Part shown: positions 12,901-27,900 of the stretch, one piece after another
How positions within the stretch are numbered: the first letter of the stretch is position 1
Layout: every line of letters begins with the position of its first letter
NCBI GenBank assembly: GCA_016165875.1
Contig: JABBOT010000002.1
Coordinates: 38,715,868-38,779,867 of the forward strand
DNA length: 64,000 bases
Direction: 5' to 3'
DNA from: Acanthopleura granulata
Taxonomy: Eukaryota; Mollusca; Polyplacophora; Chitonida; Chitonidae
Program-made: the position numbers and the translations under genes
Notes under the pieces: model-generated
What the model was told of the DNA's origin: nothing
The model's database searches: none
The model's input: only the letters and a program-made list of their open reading frames with translations

Positions 12901-15900
12901 TATAGTCAAGTGACTATCATTGTGATCTGGGAAACCCTTGTGTACAAGTGGACGATATACCAGTAGATCATCATATAGAGGTAGTGGGTTACCGCCATTT
13001 AGGGCAGGTAACTTAAACTAGGTTATGTTTGTTTATTATCTGCTTTGCTAATGTTTACCCTAACCACATTCTAGCACCTTAGCACCCAAATCAATACTCA
13101 TTGAACTTAAGTAAACTAACCATATTTTTGATGCATACATGTAGAGCTGAGATGCATTGCAGCATTAACTTATGAAAGTACATGTTATTTTGTAGTAGGT
13201 GCTATGTGTGTACATGGATGTAAATGCCATGCTCAAACAGGAAGTCGTGGGTGTAACTAGAGCCTAAAATGTGAACCTGACAACCACAAAGCTTGGAAGA
13301 CCTGTATAATAAAATGTGTGAACACCGGAAGGGAGGAGGCCCTGCGGTATTTGCTGATAGTGATAGCTCAGCCAGCTCAGCCTATCATCTTATGACCCTT
13401 GGTTCTTCTCTGGCTATGCAATCTGTCAGTGACTTGTCATTGGGTTATTAAATTTTCCATGTTGTGCGGTCATGATAGCTGTGGCTGTCCAGCTATTAGG
13501 GCTGATGTTGGGTATTACAGAGCGACCTGGTTGTGTGGAGGGGGAATATTAGACAAATGAATTTTGTTCATGCAACAGTGACTTACAGAAACTGGGAGCT
13601 AGTTTATCTACCACAAACCTGTAAATGGAGTTCAAACAAAGACAAATTCACTCTCAGTTCTCAAATTGTTCTTAATAACTCTACCATAATGTGTTGAATG
13701 TGTCAGAATGTACCCGTAAAGGTACATGTTAACGTGTAACTGCCCAATCTTTGAACCTACATGTATAGTTGCATGTACATGTGAGAGCTCATCTGGTAGA
13801 CCCAAATCAAAATCCCCACTAAACATGTGGTGTCATCTATTGATGTACTTGCTAAGAATTATTCTAAAATTACAAGTAATTGTACATTAAAATTACAAGA
13901 GCCCTGATCCCACTATGAGGGCAGCCCAGGCAAGACGACCTCTACTAGAAAGGGTTGGCCACGCCTTACCAGCAGAAAAATTTAACTTCTTCTTAGAAGT
14001 CGAGTCCTTTCTAATGTTTTGTGTATACTGACTCACAAAGTCATTGGCTTGTAAAAGTGTTAAAGCACCTTTGAAGATTAAAGAAGCTGTTAAACTTTGG
14101 ATTCAAACATGTCGGACCGATGTGTGCCATGTATCAAATGTAAGTTCCGGCAAATTATGAGCTGGCTGTTTGGCTCATGTATACAAAGATGAGAGTACTG
14201 TAGCCTTGTATTTGAAGGCAAATAAAACTAACTTTTATAGAGCCAACACCTACATCACTGGAGGTTAAAGTATGAAACTTGACCGGCATTGATTTGACAT
14301 ATCAGTTCTAACGAAGTACATGTATTCTTAAAATTTATTTTAAGGTTTTTTTCTACAGTGACTGATTCTCATCTCTTATTCATGGCTAGGCCTTTATCTC
14401 ATAACACCCTTTATTCAACAACTTGTTGGCTGGATGTTCTGGCTCTATTTATCAAGCTTTGAAGTAAACATTTGTGTTACATTTTACTTGTATACATCAT
14501 TGTACATGTCTGTAGTTGTTGGTTTGTGGAATGTTTAGCTACATGTATCACACATGTTGATAATCCATATTATTTAATGGTACAATATATAAACCACAAT
14601 GAGAAATATCGGAAAATTTAGTTTTAGACAAATTCTGTGTTGAGTTTTCATAAATAAATAAATTGAGTTTTTGATACATTGATGATGAAGAATATATTTT
14701 TTTTTTTTTTGGTTTTTTGATTTCAAATTGAGTTTCTAAAAAGAAAGTGGCTATAGAAAACAGCCTGTTGCTGTCTACACATGAACAAATGTTTACCTTA
14801 ATTTTTATATTTGTATATGTGCCACTGATATTACAGATGTAAATGTAAGTAGTGGAGTTGGCAAATCACTGTGGTTACAGCTACAGATGTGCATGTGTTA
14901 CCTACACTTGATTTATTCATGTACAATTTGATTTGTGCTTTATGCAATATTCAAGAAAGAATTACTTCAAAGAGGTTTAGGATAGAGTAAATAAGTCATG
15001 TTCTCTACCAGGTACTAAGTACTTCACAGGTTTGACCCAAGCCAACAAGGGCTTGAATCTGAACTCAACTGTTGTGGCCAGGGGTTTCAAAAGTTGTGAA
15101 AACTTTCATTTTCTTTTACTAATATCTTAAAAATTAGAGAAGATGTCATAAATTTGAAGAACTGTTTGTTAGCTCAAGTATTCAGCCACTTGTAAAGGCT
15201 GCTAAAATTTCAAGGCATTATGTATGAAATTAGGCAAGAAGTGAAAGAATTTCACCACACTACAGTCTCAGAAATTGAGAAAATAGGTAAAATGCCTGAA
15301 GGAGCCTTAAATGTAACAAAACTGGTCATGAGCAAATTACTTTAATCAAGAATTGTCTTACGTCCTGTCAAAAGATGAACAGATCAACCTACTTATGTAA
15401 AATTTAAAAACTTTCATCACTCCATGAAAGTATAAATCAACATTTTTTGCTGACAGTTGCAAGCAAAACCTGCAGAAATAGATTTATAAACCAGTTAGGT
15501 AATTAAAACCATTTATTTTTGTTAATATGTATATAATGTTCATAATGCTTGCAAGGACAACGTCATATCTGTATGGTGGTGTACAGGTGATAGATAAGTA
15601 CATGTATTAGCAGGAGGAAGTAAACATTCCCCTTAATCAGTAAAAAACACAGCAAGTTACCTGTTGTGTCAAGTTTGTGTTATTTGTTGTTCATATTTGG
15701 TTTTTATCAGGAAAAATAAGAAAATGGAGAATCAAAATGTGAAATTAAAAAAAGAGAAATGGCCAAATAAAATTTTACCACTCATGGGTTCTATATGTAA
15801 TATTAAAATGAGTACATGTGTTCAAGACTTCTAGGCACTTGCCATTTTATTTTCACCCACTATACACACTTTTCTCTTGCCAACACTGACTGTACTGAAA

Positions 15901-18900
15901 AAACTGTCTGATTATCCGGGGAGTTAATACAAAACTCTGCTTCTCTGTAGACTCTGGTTCTCTGTAACATGTCCAAAACCACACTTTGTTGTCACTCACA
16001 ATTTTTGTATGTGGCGATTATTCATTTCTGTTGTCTGTCATGGCTATATCTTCTGGTTTATTATCAGGCATAGTTCTAAGAATGTCATCCCAGCATTGTT
16101 CATGTAAACAAACTTTTCCTTGTTATTTTCCACCTTATAGTCTGCTTGCCACTGACAAGGACAAGTAAAGTGCTTGGATGGGTGAGGTCTCAGGTAGATG
16201 TACCTGTAGATTTATGGCCTGATACTTCCCTCTAAAGAATATAGGTATTAAATCAGCATGCTTTGGTAACATTTCATATGTTTTTTTCCTAGAAGTCAAA
16301 TGAAAAACTTTACTACTGCAGATGCAATAGACTAGTGGGTTCCATTTTCATCAGTCTTGTTGAACCTTCTGAGTGGCAAAACTCAGACCCTGCTACATAC
16401 TGTGCTGCTCTGCTGAAAATGACACATCAGGAAAATTGCTAATGAACAGAATTCTGCTATAATTTTATTTGGCATTTTATTTATGTATGCAGATTAAATT
16501 AGTGGTGTTTTGGTTATCTTTCACTTGGTAATATGCATTAGTGCAATCAGTGATTTATTCTTGCTCTCTTCCATGCGCAGTGCAGCTGCGGTTTTAGAAG
16601 ATGACAAGGTTATGTCAGCTGAATAAGGGTGCATGTGACTCTGCTCTCGTATTGCAAATGGAGAGCATGTATGTTTAATCTTGGTTTGGCCCGTGTGGTG
16701 ACTTAACACCCAAACCCAAACACACAAACCCATTGCCATCATGAGCCCACCACTTAGATAAGCTGAATAATTCATGTGGCCAGGAAAAGCATATTAAAGT
16801 CCAGTGCGGCATTTTCCCCCTGAGATGTTTTAACTGTGTGGTTATTGTACTATGTGGGCAGGCAGCTAGGTCATGTAAACCCCAGAGATAGAGAGGCAGG
16901 CTTGCAAAGTCCAGCTGACCAGTTCACACTTGTGGCTGTTACTTACATATACATGCATACATGTGCATGCTGTATGTCACAGTACAGTTTGACAGTGTTA
17001 GGCATTCATGTTGTTTACAGCGTGACATTTAGCTTTGTGAACGCTTTCTTATATTCTTTTTCTTTTGAAAGATGATTAAGGGAGCAAATTACACACATAG
17101 GTGTAGCCGTGATTTTTCCTCTATGATTAGCCATGCTTGACTTTGACATCCATGTATAATTTCTCATTTGTAACGCCACTGCATACCTGTGCGATAAGTG
17201 TAACTGTATCCGTATATTCCAGCATGGATGACATGGAATTTAGCATAAACTACATGTATGCCTCAGGTGCAAATGGAGTAATGCAAATCATGCATATCTA
17301 AAAATTCTGAAAGTATAATATGCATGTAGTTGTAGGACAAAATGCTTTAATTTAAAGATGTTGGAAGGGTCTGCACATGATGAACTGAAAATTACTCTTT
17401 CACACATAAGCTGTTAGCGATGAAAAAAAAAATGTCATCTGATGTTTTTCAAATAGCTTTAGTGGTCATCACAACTATGTTGTAATGTACTCTGGGCTTG
17501 TTATATAATGTATGTTCAGCATTAAAGTACTTATGTACTTTAATGCTGAACATACATATACTTATAGTGTTTCTTATTAGATAGGAATCAGGCACCTACA
17601 TTGTATATGTAGAAAATTATTAATAATGAATTGTTATATTTTGTTGCGGTTAAACTGTGTGAGCAAACTTAATAGGTTGCATTCAGGTACTGCTTACTTA
17701 AGGATACTAGAACTCCCCAGGGGTGAAATTTGGTCATATATTTTTTTATTTCACACTCTTAATCTCCATTCCCCCTCCATTATCTTTCCTCTTACTTAAA
17801 GATGAAAACCAAATTCAAATTGTAAATACCTTAAATTTGACAAATAGAGTATAACATGTTGTGAACCAGGGTAGATGAATTTTCTTAGTTCCCCTTTATT
17901 AGGGGGATTATGTCACTGAGGAGGGTTACCTGCTGTGAATAGATACCCCTCTGATAAGTGTGTATTGCCCCTGCTATAAACTGTGCATGATTGCTTGTGC
18001 AGACTAGGCAAGCAGACCTATCAACTAAATAGCCTTAATCACCTCACCAGGGTGCTATTAAGGGAGGGGGGTTGTGAACACACTCTACCAGGTTTTGCAC
18101 AGAACTGGCAAGACAAAACACCAGTTAACACTTTCATGGAGCATAATCAGTTTTAAAATTTAACGTAAGCAGGTTGATATATCTACATTTTAACTGGAGG
18201 CAAGTTTCTTGATTCTGGATTAAAATTAATTTGCAAATGAATTTATGACGTATTTTGTCACACATAATGCTGCTCCAGACATTTTGGTCTTTTTCTCCCT
18301 TTCCAACTTTGAGACGGTTGTGTGGTGAAATACTTTTATTTCTTACTTATTTTTCAACATAATTCTGTAAAACTTGGCACACATACTTAAGCTAAAAAAT
18401 GGTCCCACAAATTTTTGATATCTTCCCTAGTTTTAAAGATATTAGTAAAAGAATGCCAGAGTTTCAAAAACTTCGTAATTTTGAATTTTGTAACTTTAAA
18501 TAATCACTCAGAACACTCTAAGACGAATACTAAAACCTGTGGGACTGTTTTTAGTTAAAGTAGTAAACTATTCACTTAGACAAGAAAAAAGTACAAATTT
18601 TGAAAATTGGCGAAAAAATAGCATTTTGAAAAATATCTCCATTTCTTTTCAGACTTTCTCTTTACTTCGATTAATATTGAAGTTAGGTAAATTTTGAAAG
18701 CGTTTTTAAATAAGCTGCCATTTAGCTTTTAGAATGTATATGCTTATGGCCATATTTTATTTTGGGCTACACAAGGCAAAATGTGAAATTTTGCTTATTT
18801 CTAGTATCCTTAAGATGGTAGGACTTGCGCAACATCATACTTCATGTTCATGCCCATATTCTTAAACATATACCCTCATGATTCTCCTGTCATAACTTGG

Positions 18901-21900
18901 TGTTACTGTTAGGTTCAAATTAATGTTACTCCCAGGTTTTGGCAGGACACCAGAAGACTTTGACAAATTATGACGTTCAGAAGGTTTCTTTTCTGCCATG
19001 TGGAAGATACAGCTAGCATTAAGCAATAGAACAAATGACAGTGACATCAGTGTGTATGAATGACATGCACGGTTAAATAGACACTGTCCAGATCTTTAAT
19101 TGTACTTCTTGATGAAGGAAAGGGTGTAAAGTCTGGGTCATATCAAGCAGAAGTACACACATCTTGTAGACTAGCTCTAGAGTCTGGATACTATGAAACT
19201 AGAGTATACATCCCCAGAGAGAAGCTGTTAACCTGTGTAGACAACTAAACCCAGTCTCTAGATACCCAAGGATGGTTTATCTATACTAAACCCCTGTTGA
19301 AGTTCAGTACTTAACACTTGAGTTGCTGTAACAGGATAAACCCAGTAGTGAAATGTCACTGGCCAGCATATGGCTAGTATCTGACCATGGCTTACAAGTA
19401 CATGTATGTTCGTAAAACCAGGGTTTCATCAACTCAGGTAGAATTCAAATGATTAATAATGTCATTATGTTCAACACAATTCCCAGTAGAATACTGAGAA
19501 TATCTGTCTGGTTTTAAGTTTACCCATGCATGCACATTACATGTGCAAACAAACAGTGAATGGCAAAATGATGCAGTGATAAAGCAGTTCACACAGAATA
19601 AATCATTTACCGTGTGGAAATAACATTAAAAGTCACTCTGTGATGTGTACGATAAACTCTGCAAAACCATTACAGATAATGAGATTCCATGTGGGACTAT
19701 TATTATATATATGTATATAATAGTTCCAGACTCTAAGGTTGATACCAATGATCTTTGTTGACAAAATATATCGTAGTACTGTATTAATGTAATCTCATAC
19801 CTGCAGTTGTAGCATAAACATGATAAATATTATGTCAGTGCTGATTCCCTGGCACCTTGACAGAAGGTGTATTAGCATCCACACATTTAGGTCAATACAG
19901 TACAAGGTCTGGAACATCAGTCTTCATTTAATAGAAGGTACTTGTGAAACAGATTGGATTTCAATCTGGAACTGACCTCAGTGGTCAAGTGGTAAGAGCG
20001 TCCGTCTTGAGGTCGGGAGATCCAGGTTTAAGCCCAGGTTGGGTCATACCAAAGACATTAAAAATGGTACTTGTTGCTGCCTGGCTTGGCACTCAGGGTT
20101 GAAAGGTTAGAGCAAGGAAACAGGAGTGGTCGTCCTGGTGTCAGTGTAATGTGACTGGGTGAGATGTCGTGTCTGGTGTCTTCGGCATGATGTTCCAGTG
20201 GTGGCATGGATTCGCCCTGCCACAAGAAGACATACTATATGCACACACCAGACGGACCCCTTGTCGTCATATGTCTGAAACATTGTTAAGTACGACGTTA
20301 AACTCGAAGCACTCACTCACTCAATCTGGAACCAGATGTCAGCCTGTCATGGGGAAGACTAGTAAGTAAGTAGGAAGTACTACTCTTGGTACCTAGCAGC
20401 TCTTAGCTCAGCAAAGCAAGATCAGCAGAGCAAGATCAGCAAAGCTGTAAATGGCCTTGTGGTTCCATATGCTGTATCCTTGAGTGCGACATACACATGT
20501 GGCATTTCAGTGATGTATCATCAGAAAGTCATGCATTAAAGAGACACTGACGATGTGTAATCAGAATAGTGGTAAAAGCAACTTGAAAATCTGTGTGAGA
20601 GTATCAACAGTTCTGTATTGGCATTATAGGGAAAGCAGGCAATATCTGTAAAGCCAGCCAACAGTTTGTTTTACCCTAGTTCCCAAATCGGGGCTCAAAG
20701 TTTACATTTTCTTAGTTGCACCTACATATATGAGCACCTACATGTAACTTTTTTGGCTAGCAAAACCATAATGTATGTATGTATGCCTGAGGTTTTATGT
20801 CGATTTTTCAGTCATATGACGACTAGGAGTCTTTGTAATGTACATTAAGATAAGATAATGTATCTTTATAACCCGACCTGAGATTGATGCCAGTTCTCTC
20901 GGCCTCATTTCAGACACTCTAACCACCAGCCACCAGTGCTGCCCAAGACCATAATGAAAAACATCTTTGTCATCTGCATACTATAAAAATGATATTTAGG
21001 TGATTGTACCTTATTATTAAAAGGTGGTTTCTTCTTTTCAAATTATCACAGATGAACTCCACAGGTGTAAATTAATATGAGTCCCATTTACGGATATAGA
21101 CATAGTACATAGACCTACATGTACTACGTATTACATAGTATACTACTCTGGTGTAAGTTTGAACGTCAGACAAATTACATGTTGTAAAGCTGCTGTTGTC
21201 TGTTTCAGGTGCCTATGCCAGTAGGAGAGGTTCGATCTGGTGTCTTGACCTGCTCTTGCAGATTGCTCTGTACAAGTACATCAGTGAATGGTATGTATCT
21301 GAACCATGGAGTGTATGCTAAGTATGAATGCATCTAGACTTTTGGTATCACAGCATGTACGTGTGGAAGGAAATTCTTCAGGAAGCATTTAGAAGTTGAC
21401 AAAGCAACATCATAGAGTTTGAACGTGGATAGCGACTTTTGATGTAGTGGTTGGCAGGGTTTTGAGGTACATTCTAATATCCGTGTCAAATAAGTGAAAA
21501 TCTCAACAAAAAGTTAGGTGACATGCAATGTTGTATATGTAGTTGTGCCTACATGATAAACATTTTATGTGTATATCCTCAAGGGTTGCCTGTCAACACA
21601 GTTGATACGAGTGTGCCTCTTTTGGGGTGTCAAAACCAATCAACAGGCTGGAATTTGGCACATCCTCACCTGTGACCTTCAGCTTCGTATAGTGTGGATA
21701 GTAAATTAGCCCTTAGCATATCTCATATGTCTACTCTTACCAGTTGAAGGTACTAAGTTTTATTTGACTGAGGTCTAGGTTTACTACATTTAAATGGTAA
21801 ACATGAGCCAGTTATTTTATTGTCCGTGCGAATAAGCATGTACATGTATCAGACTGCCTTGTTTACATGTAAATGTACTTGTAATTGTTCTCTACTGCCT

Positions 21901-24900
21901 ATGAAGGTGAGTTCTTGAGTCGTGTTGGCCAAATTGGTGACTTTTATTGGGTAAACTGTGCTCAGGGTACTCTTACATGTAACATCCTTACCTCACAATT
22001 TGTATGCAGTGTCTGATTCTGCCAAATATCCAGGTTTATTCAGCTTGGAGTCTCGATTTTGTTCAGCTAATAAAAATATCCTCATATCCTGGATATTACA
22101 TTTACTAGCATATTTGATCTCAGTTTGAAAATATTTCTGACGTAATCCAGGAGTAAACCCATCCGGACATTTTCCCAGTGTTGCCACAGAATGCCTATTA
22201 ACCACCATGAATGCATGCTGTGTGTATTCTCAGAGCAGTGGTGGAAATAAACATGAAGCACTCATAAGGCTTTTTTGATGGCTCATAGGAATGACATACC
22301 TTCCACTACAACTCCTACATGTACATGTATGTTTATGTTTTATTTATTGTTGTGTTATAACATTCTGTCTTCACAGATGTGTCTGTAAAGTACCGTGATG
22401 GTTTACCTGTGATATCTGTGCCATTGCCCTCTCGTCGGGAGAGTTGTGACTTCACCCTCAAACCCATCACACACACAGTCGGGGACTTCCTCAAATATAT
22501 ACAGGAGGAGGATGGGGGAATTGACAGGGTAGCCATATATTCCAGTGGTACGTTCAGTATGGTTTGCATTGTTTAGATGTATGAATTAAGTGTCCAAGAT
22601 TCACTGTTATAATATTAAAGTAAAAGACAGCCCATGACTGAGGTACCGTTCATTAAAAATATTATAAAATTCTCTCTTGAATGTGGAAACCTGTTTGAAA
22701 TTATATGAATTCGTTGTTGAATTATCTTCGTTTGAAGTGTGGAGTATTGTGCTGCCAACTGGGGATCTGAAGTAGGCCATGCATTTAGGCTTGTGAGGGA
22801 TTGACCAGTCAAAGAGCTTGGAAATATCAGCTCTTTATAAGCTGTGATGTGAATGTTCTGAGTTGTCTGTGAATGTAATCTGTATCAACATAGGTACAGC
22901 ACACTGTTTTAATGTTATATGTTTTAATTATAACAAGTGCATTCATGAACAACACTGCAAAGTATTTACATCTGCGAACAACATGGCACAGTAATTCCAG
23001 ACCATTGTGTTGTGGCAAGAGTAAGTTTCTTGATCATTTCATGTTATAAATTGACATATATACTTAAGTTACAAACACAACCCGCTGTCTTTCCACTGTC
23101 ATAGTAGCTATTAGAAAAAATATTTGGCAGAAATCAACAACAAGCGCTGTCTTTCACTTTAATAACAATACCTTCTAGAGGCCATAATTTTGGTTTGGAA
23201 GACCAGGAAACCTTTACTGATTCCATATAGCACTTTAATCGGCTGATTGGGCAAATGTTAATATTTTATGGTCTACATCTGAAATATTGAAATTCTTTTA
23301 AATATTGTATCTCAAATTTACTGTACTGCTAATATGGCTTGGTCCCAAACTTGGCCTTATAACAAGACAAGACAGTCCATAGATTTTGGTGTTTGATTTG
23401 GTATTTGTGATACGTGTTTTATTTTTTGTTTTTTTTTTATCTACAGAGGGGAACAAAGTGGCCAAATCTACAACCATTGATATATTATTGCGGTCTAACT
23501 TCACATTGAAAGTCAATGATACCTCCTACAACATTAGCCCTCCTGAAGTAGGTGAGTGGCTTACTCGGCATGGCTAGGGGAACCTGGTGGATTACAGTCA
23601 CAAAGCAGAATTAATCAGCTTCATTACACACTCCACAGTCTGCATTATGTATTAAAGGATGAATTTATTTCATTGACAAAACTTCATTCCACACTTGTAA
23701 TTATACATGTACATGAAGGAATTTTCATATTATTAAGGGCTGTGTACAGTTTGTAAATGTCAGTTCCAGAGCCTGATTCACAAAGCAATTTGGAGCTTTA
23801 GCCTAAAATTGTAACGCAGTTTGGAGCTTTAGCCTAAAATTGTAACCCAAATAATGAATTACGAATCAAGGTCTTAAATGTATGCATCAGCTGATGTGAT
23901 TATGATTGCTGATTCTGTACGCTGGTAGTGTAATGTCAGTTAGGTTTTAGGATCCAGCTTCAAATATTTTGTTTTGTAGAGAATATTCAAGCTTTGGACT
24001 TGGCCCAAAATGGCTTTGTGAAACTAGCCCCTGAGCCAGCCTCAGAATTGGGTATTAATTTTGGGGGGGGAAGGAAAATAGTTTCAAGATGGAAAGGTAA
24101 TGGATAGCATATTGGTAATCACAAAGAGAAGGAATAGATGAAGTTGATGATATTGATTTGACAGAATTCTTGTTCTAACAGTTGTGCAATCTTTTTTGTA
24201 GAAGCGTTAACCTCTCATGAAGACCTTCAAAAGTTTGATGATGTCAAAACCACATTAAGTCATCTCTACTCTACTCTAAACATTGAAGAATATCAGCTGA
24301 AGAAAGAACAGGAGTTGATTCAACGACTAGAGGATCTGAAAGTAGAATTACAGCCCTTAGAACAGGTGAGCTGGGCCATGCACGTATACAACCTTGAGAT
24401 TAAAGATTAGTAGCCTTGAACTGTGCCTCATTTCTATTCACCTCAGCTTAGAATCATAAAAGAACCATTTTTCTGAAGGTTTCTAAAGCTGAGTCCGTAA
24501 CTCTTCACTAAGGCTCTATTTTTTTTGAGTGACACCTGCGATGATTGAAATAGTCAGTAATAGTTGTAAGAACCAGTAAGATATCACTTTAACAAGTACA
24601 TATATGATGTATTAAGATTCTGTGGGTTACCAATGTAAGTATTCTATTAAGAACATACATGTATAAAGCTCATGACATTTTCAAGAATTGAGAAACACTG
24701 AATTTACTATCAGAACCCCCCAAAAATGCAAACCTGTCTGTTGGTGTAAGGATCACGCATGTCATCTGTAAACATTAAATACCTGTAGAAAGTTATTTCC
24801 TTCTGCTTGCGCAGGGTGAGATTGGTGAGATATGCAAACAAGAAGTGTTTGTATCTGATCATCTTGTCTCTCGTTCATCTTTGCCACTTTTACTGACTAA

Positions 24901-27900
24901 AAGTTGTCATTCTTGCTGCACTCTGCAGGTTCCAGCTTAGCCTGGTTTATGATTTGTGATCTCAACCACTACTCATTTTTATGACATTTAGCGGTTATAA
25001 GGGGTCATGCTTGGTGCAGTTTTCTGTTGAAGTGATTACGTAAATACAGACATGTACATGTATGTGCCACAGTTTGGCAATAATTGTTGATGTGGTACCA
25101 TGTCATCCATGGTCAGTGAGCAGCTGCTGACATGACACTGTTTCATGAACAGTGCATTGGGCCATTTTTATAAATCTCCATGCACCGTGACAGCATCTTT
25201 GGTATGGGGCTATAACACAGACCACATGTAGTTACGGAGGAAAATATCTGTACAGAGTGTCCATGATATTGCTGTGACTCAGTATCATTGAAAAATTTGA
25301 GTGATTTTCACATTACCTTTCTTAGTGATAGTCAGTATGACACCAACAAATGAATGACTACATGTATAAGGTTTGCCACAAAAATCTGGCAGATTGTTGA
25401 TGAAAAGGTTCTTCGCAGAAATATAAGTTTTTATGCTTTTCTAATATTATTAGGGAAGGTCAGTGAGAAGATGCATGCTATTGTAAAAAGTGGACACCTG
25501 TCATATACTCATGGTATATGTATGCATTGTTTTGCTACTTTGACAACTTTGAATTCATTCCTTATTTCTTTTGTTCCCAGTTTTGAAGCTACATGTATGG
25601 TTTATAAGATTATTTTGTGATTGGATGGATATGAATTTTCTACGTTTTCTGAGTGTGTACTTTTGGGGATGTGGGGAGCGAAGATGGAGTTGCTTGGGAA
25701 CATTTCTTCAGAGATGGGTTTTTGGCTGTAGTAACATGATTATGAGGTATTGTTCACTCAGTGTCTTTCCATGGGAGAAGCTTTTTATCAGTATTGACAG
25801 AAAAGTTATTGAACTTGTCAGCTATGGGATCTTGATGCTCAGAATAATGTTTAGGATATGCAGACGGCGTTTCGGAAGTAACTGCTCTTTTTTGTATCTT
25901 TGATTCTAGATATTGGATCTTTAATGCACTATTTTTTGTCTGCGCTGGCCTTCCCACAGTGGCTTGGGATCTGTCCTTTGGTTTGATGGAAACAAGCCAG
26001 ACTGCTTTGGGGCCTATTTCGTGATGTGCATTACAGTAAAGAGCCTCATTTAACTCCTTTTGCTGGTGACATTGTTACACTCTGTTTTTATTTGATAGAT
26101 GCATTTGAGTCCACAAGATTAACAAGGCTCTGTCAAAGTCTTAATGTGATATTCAGTGAAGGGGTTACAAATATCCGATCAACTGAACATTGCTGTTTTT
26201 TAAATGTCTTAGTGTCAGTATAAGTCACGGCATAGGGTGAGATAGGTTTGCAAGGACCAGTGCCGTTGTGTACATATATGCTGGGACATAATGGTCACTG
26301 AGGTATATGTCTGTAATTACAGTCTACTGGACTGCCCCAGAGTCAGCCAAGTAAATGTGGTCCGATCAAGGATTGGAAAGTGGGCTTTTATATGTGCATG
26401 TATGTACATGGAGGGCTCAGGCCTTGTAATTTAAGGTGAGGTGTCCTATGCTCTAACCTAGACCACTCACCTCAAATTACGAGGTCTGAGGGCTGCTTTT
26501 AAAGTTGATCCCACATGACAATAAATTTGCTTGGCTACACCCAAATACACAAATCTAGCTTGTTACCATGAACAAATGAGTTTTTAATGTTTGCTCAACA
26601 AGTCCATGTAGTTTGAAGTAACAACATGTACCACCATATTTGATGCTGAACATGTGAACTGACACATGTCTACATGAACATATTTCTCACACATATATGT
26701 ATGTCCATATTTATCAGTCTACATACACGTATGTGTTGACCACAGCTCTCTATCCAAGCCACCAAGCCTGCCATTGTGCACTCCTGTCAGTACCTACAAG
26801 TACATGTATGCTGTTGCTGTGTTCTGAAATCACTGTTCTGTGTATAAGGTGGTGTAGTACCATAACCCAAACTGACTGAAAGGCTGTTTATTAACAAATA
26901 TGTGTGTATGCGGGTGTGACAGTGTGTTTGTTTTTCTCCCGCAGTCTGTTTAATGTAACTGTTTTATCAGGAATATTCTATGCTTGCCAGTTACTAATTA
27001 TGCTAATTACATGATTATCTCTCAAGCAGTCATGTATTTTGCTACATAAGTGAACTGCATGCCTGATTTTATACATCCCTCACATGAACAAACACTCAGT
27101 TGAGGGCATGTTACCCACTACAGGTTAGTGAAGAGGAAAAGTGTTTCTGGTTAATTAAAAGTCTGTTCTGAAGAAAATGACATGGGAGAGATATGGAAAT
27201 AACAGGCCACATAAAACAATACACTCTGATTTCAAAATCTGACTAAGTCTGTGGTAAGTCTTGGCAACTCAACATGTACTTGTACCTGTGGATTCATATT
27301 TATACAGTGTGTAGAAGTTGTCACAGATAAGATGTATTATAATATTTTGATTGACATTTTTACCCTCGGTGAAGTTTGGCCAAGGGGTATAGTCGTAGCG
27401 GGCGGTGTCCGTACGTCCATCTGTCTGTCAGACTTTTTCAATAAAATTTTGCATTTAAAGGCTAATTGCATTAGAAAAAAAATAAAGATAAAAATGATGA
27501 AGTAGAACCTATCTGGTAGGTTAAGGGAAACAGCCCAATATACTATATGTACATGTATGCTAATGTACCGCATGTAGTCCTGGACCTGAAGTTGTTGCTG
27601 AAGTCCACCTCTATATCATTCAACTAGATCCATGAGTATCATATCCTGGATTCAAAAATAGCTGAACAAGAATGATGTGGTCAGCAGAGAATTGCAAGAG
27701 CACATATAATAGAGAGATTCCACCTGGGGACCTGTCAACGCTTTGGCTATTCACCTGGACTTATTGGAAGGCATCAGGCAAAGTTACCATTACTTGAGTG
27801 GCACTATATTTCCCGTCTGTGTACTGTCAGAGTGATATGGTGTAGGGCAGTATGCGCATGCACATGGGCTGTGAAGGGGTCTCGCCAAACATAAATGGAG

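Noticed and set aside
19980..20050. Possible tRNA gene
   Set aside because: A- and B-box-like motifs are present, but acceptor-stem pairing is missing and the sequence continues into a SINE body and tail.
25354..25903. Two overlapping plus-strand frames of 88 and 110 codons in MCU intron 5
   Set aside because: Low-complexity AT-rich translation, no recognisable domain, no start context and no splice partners.
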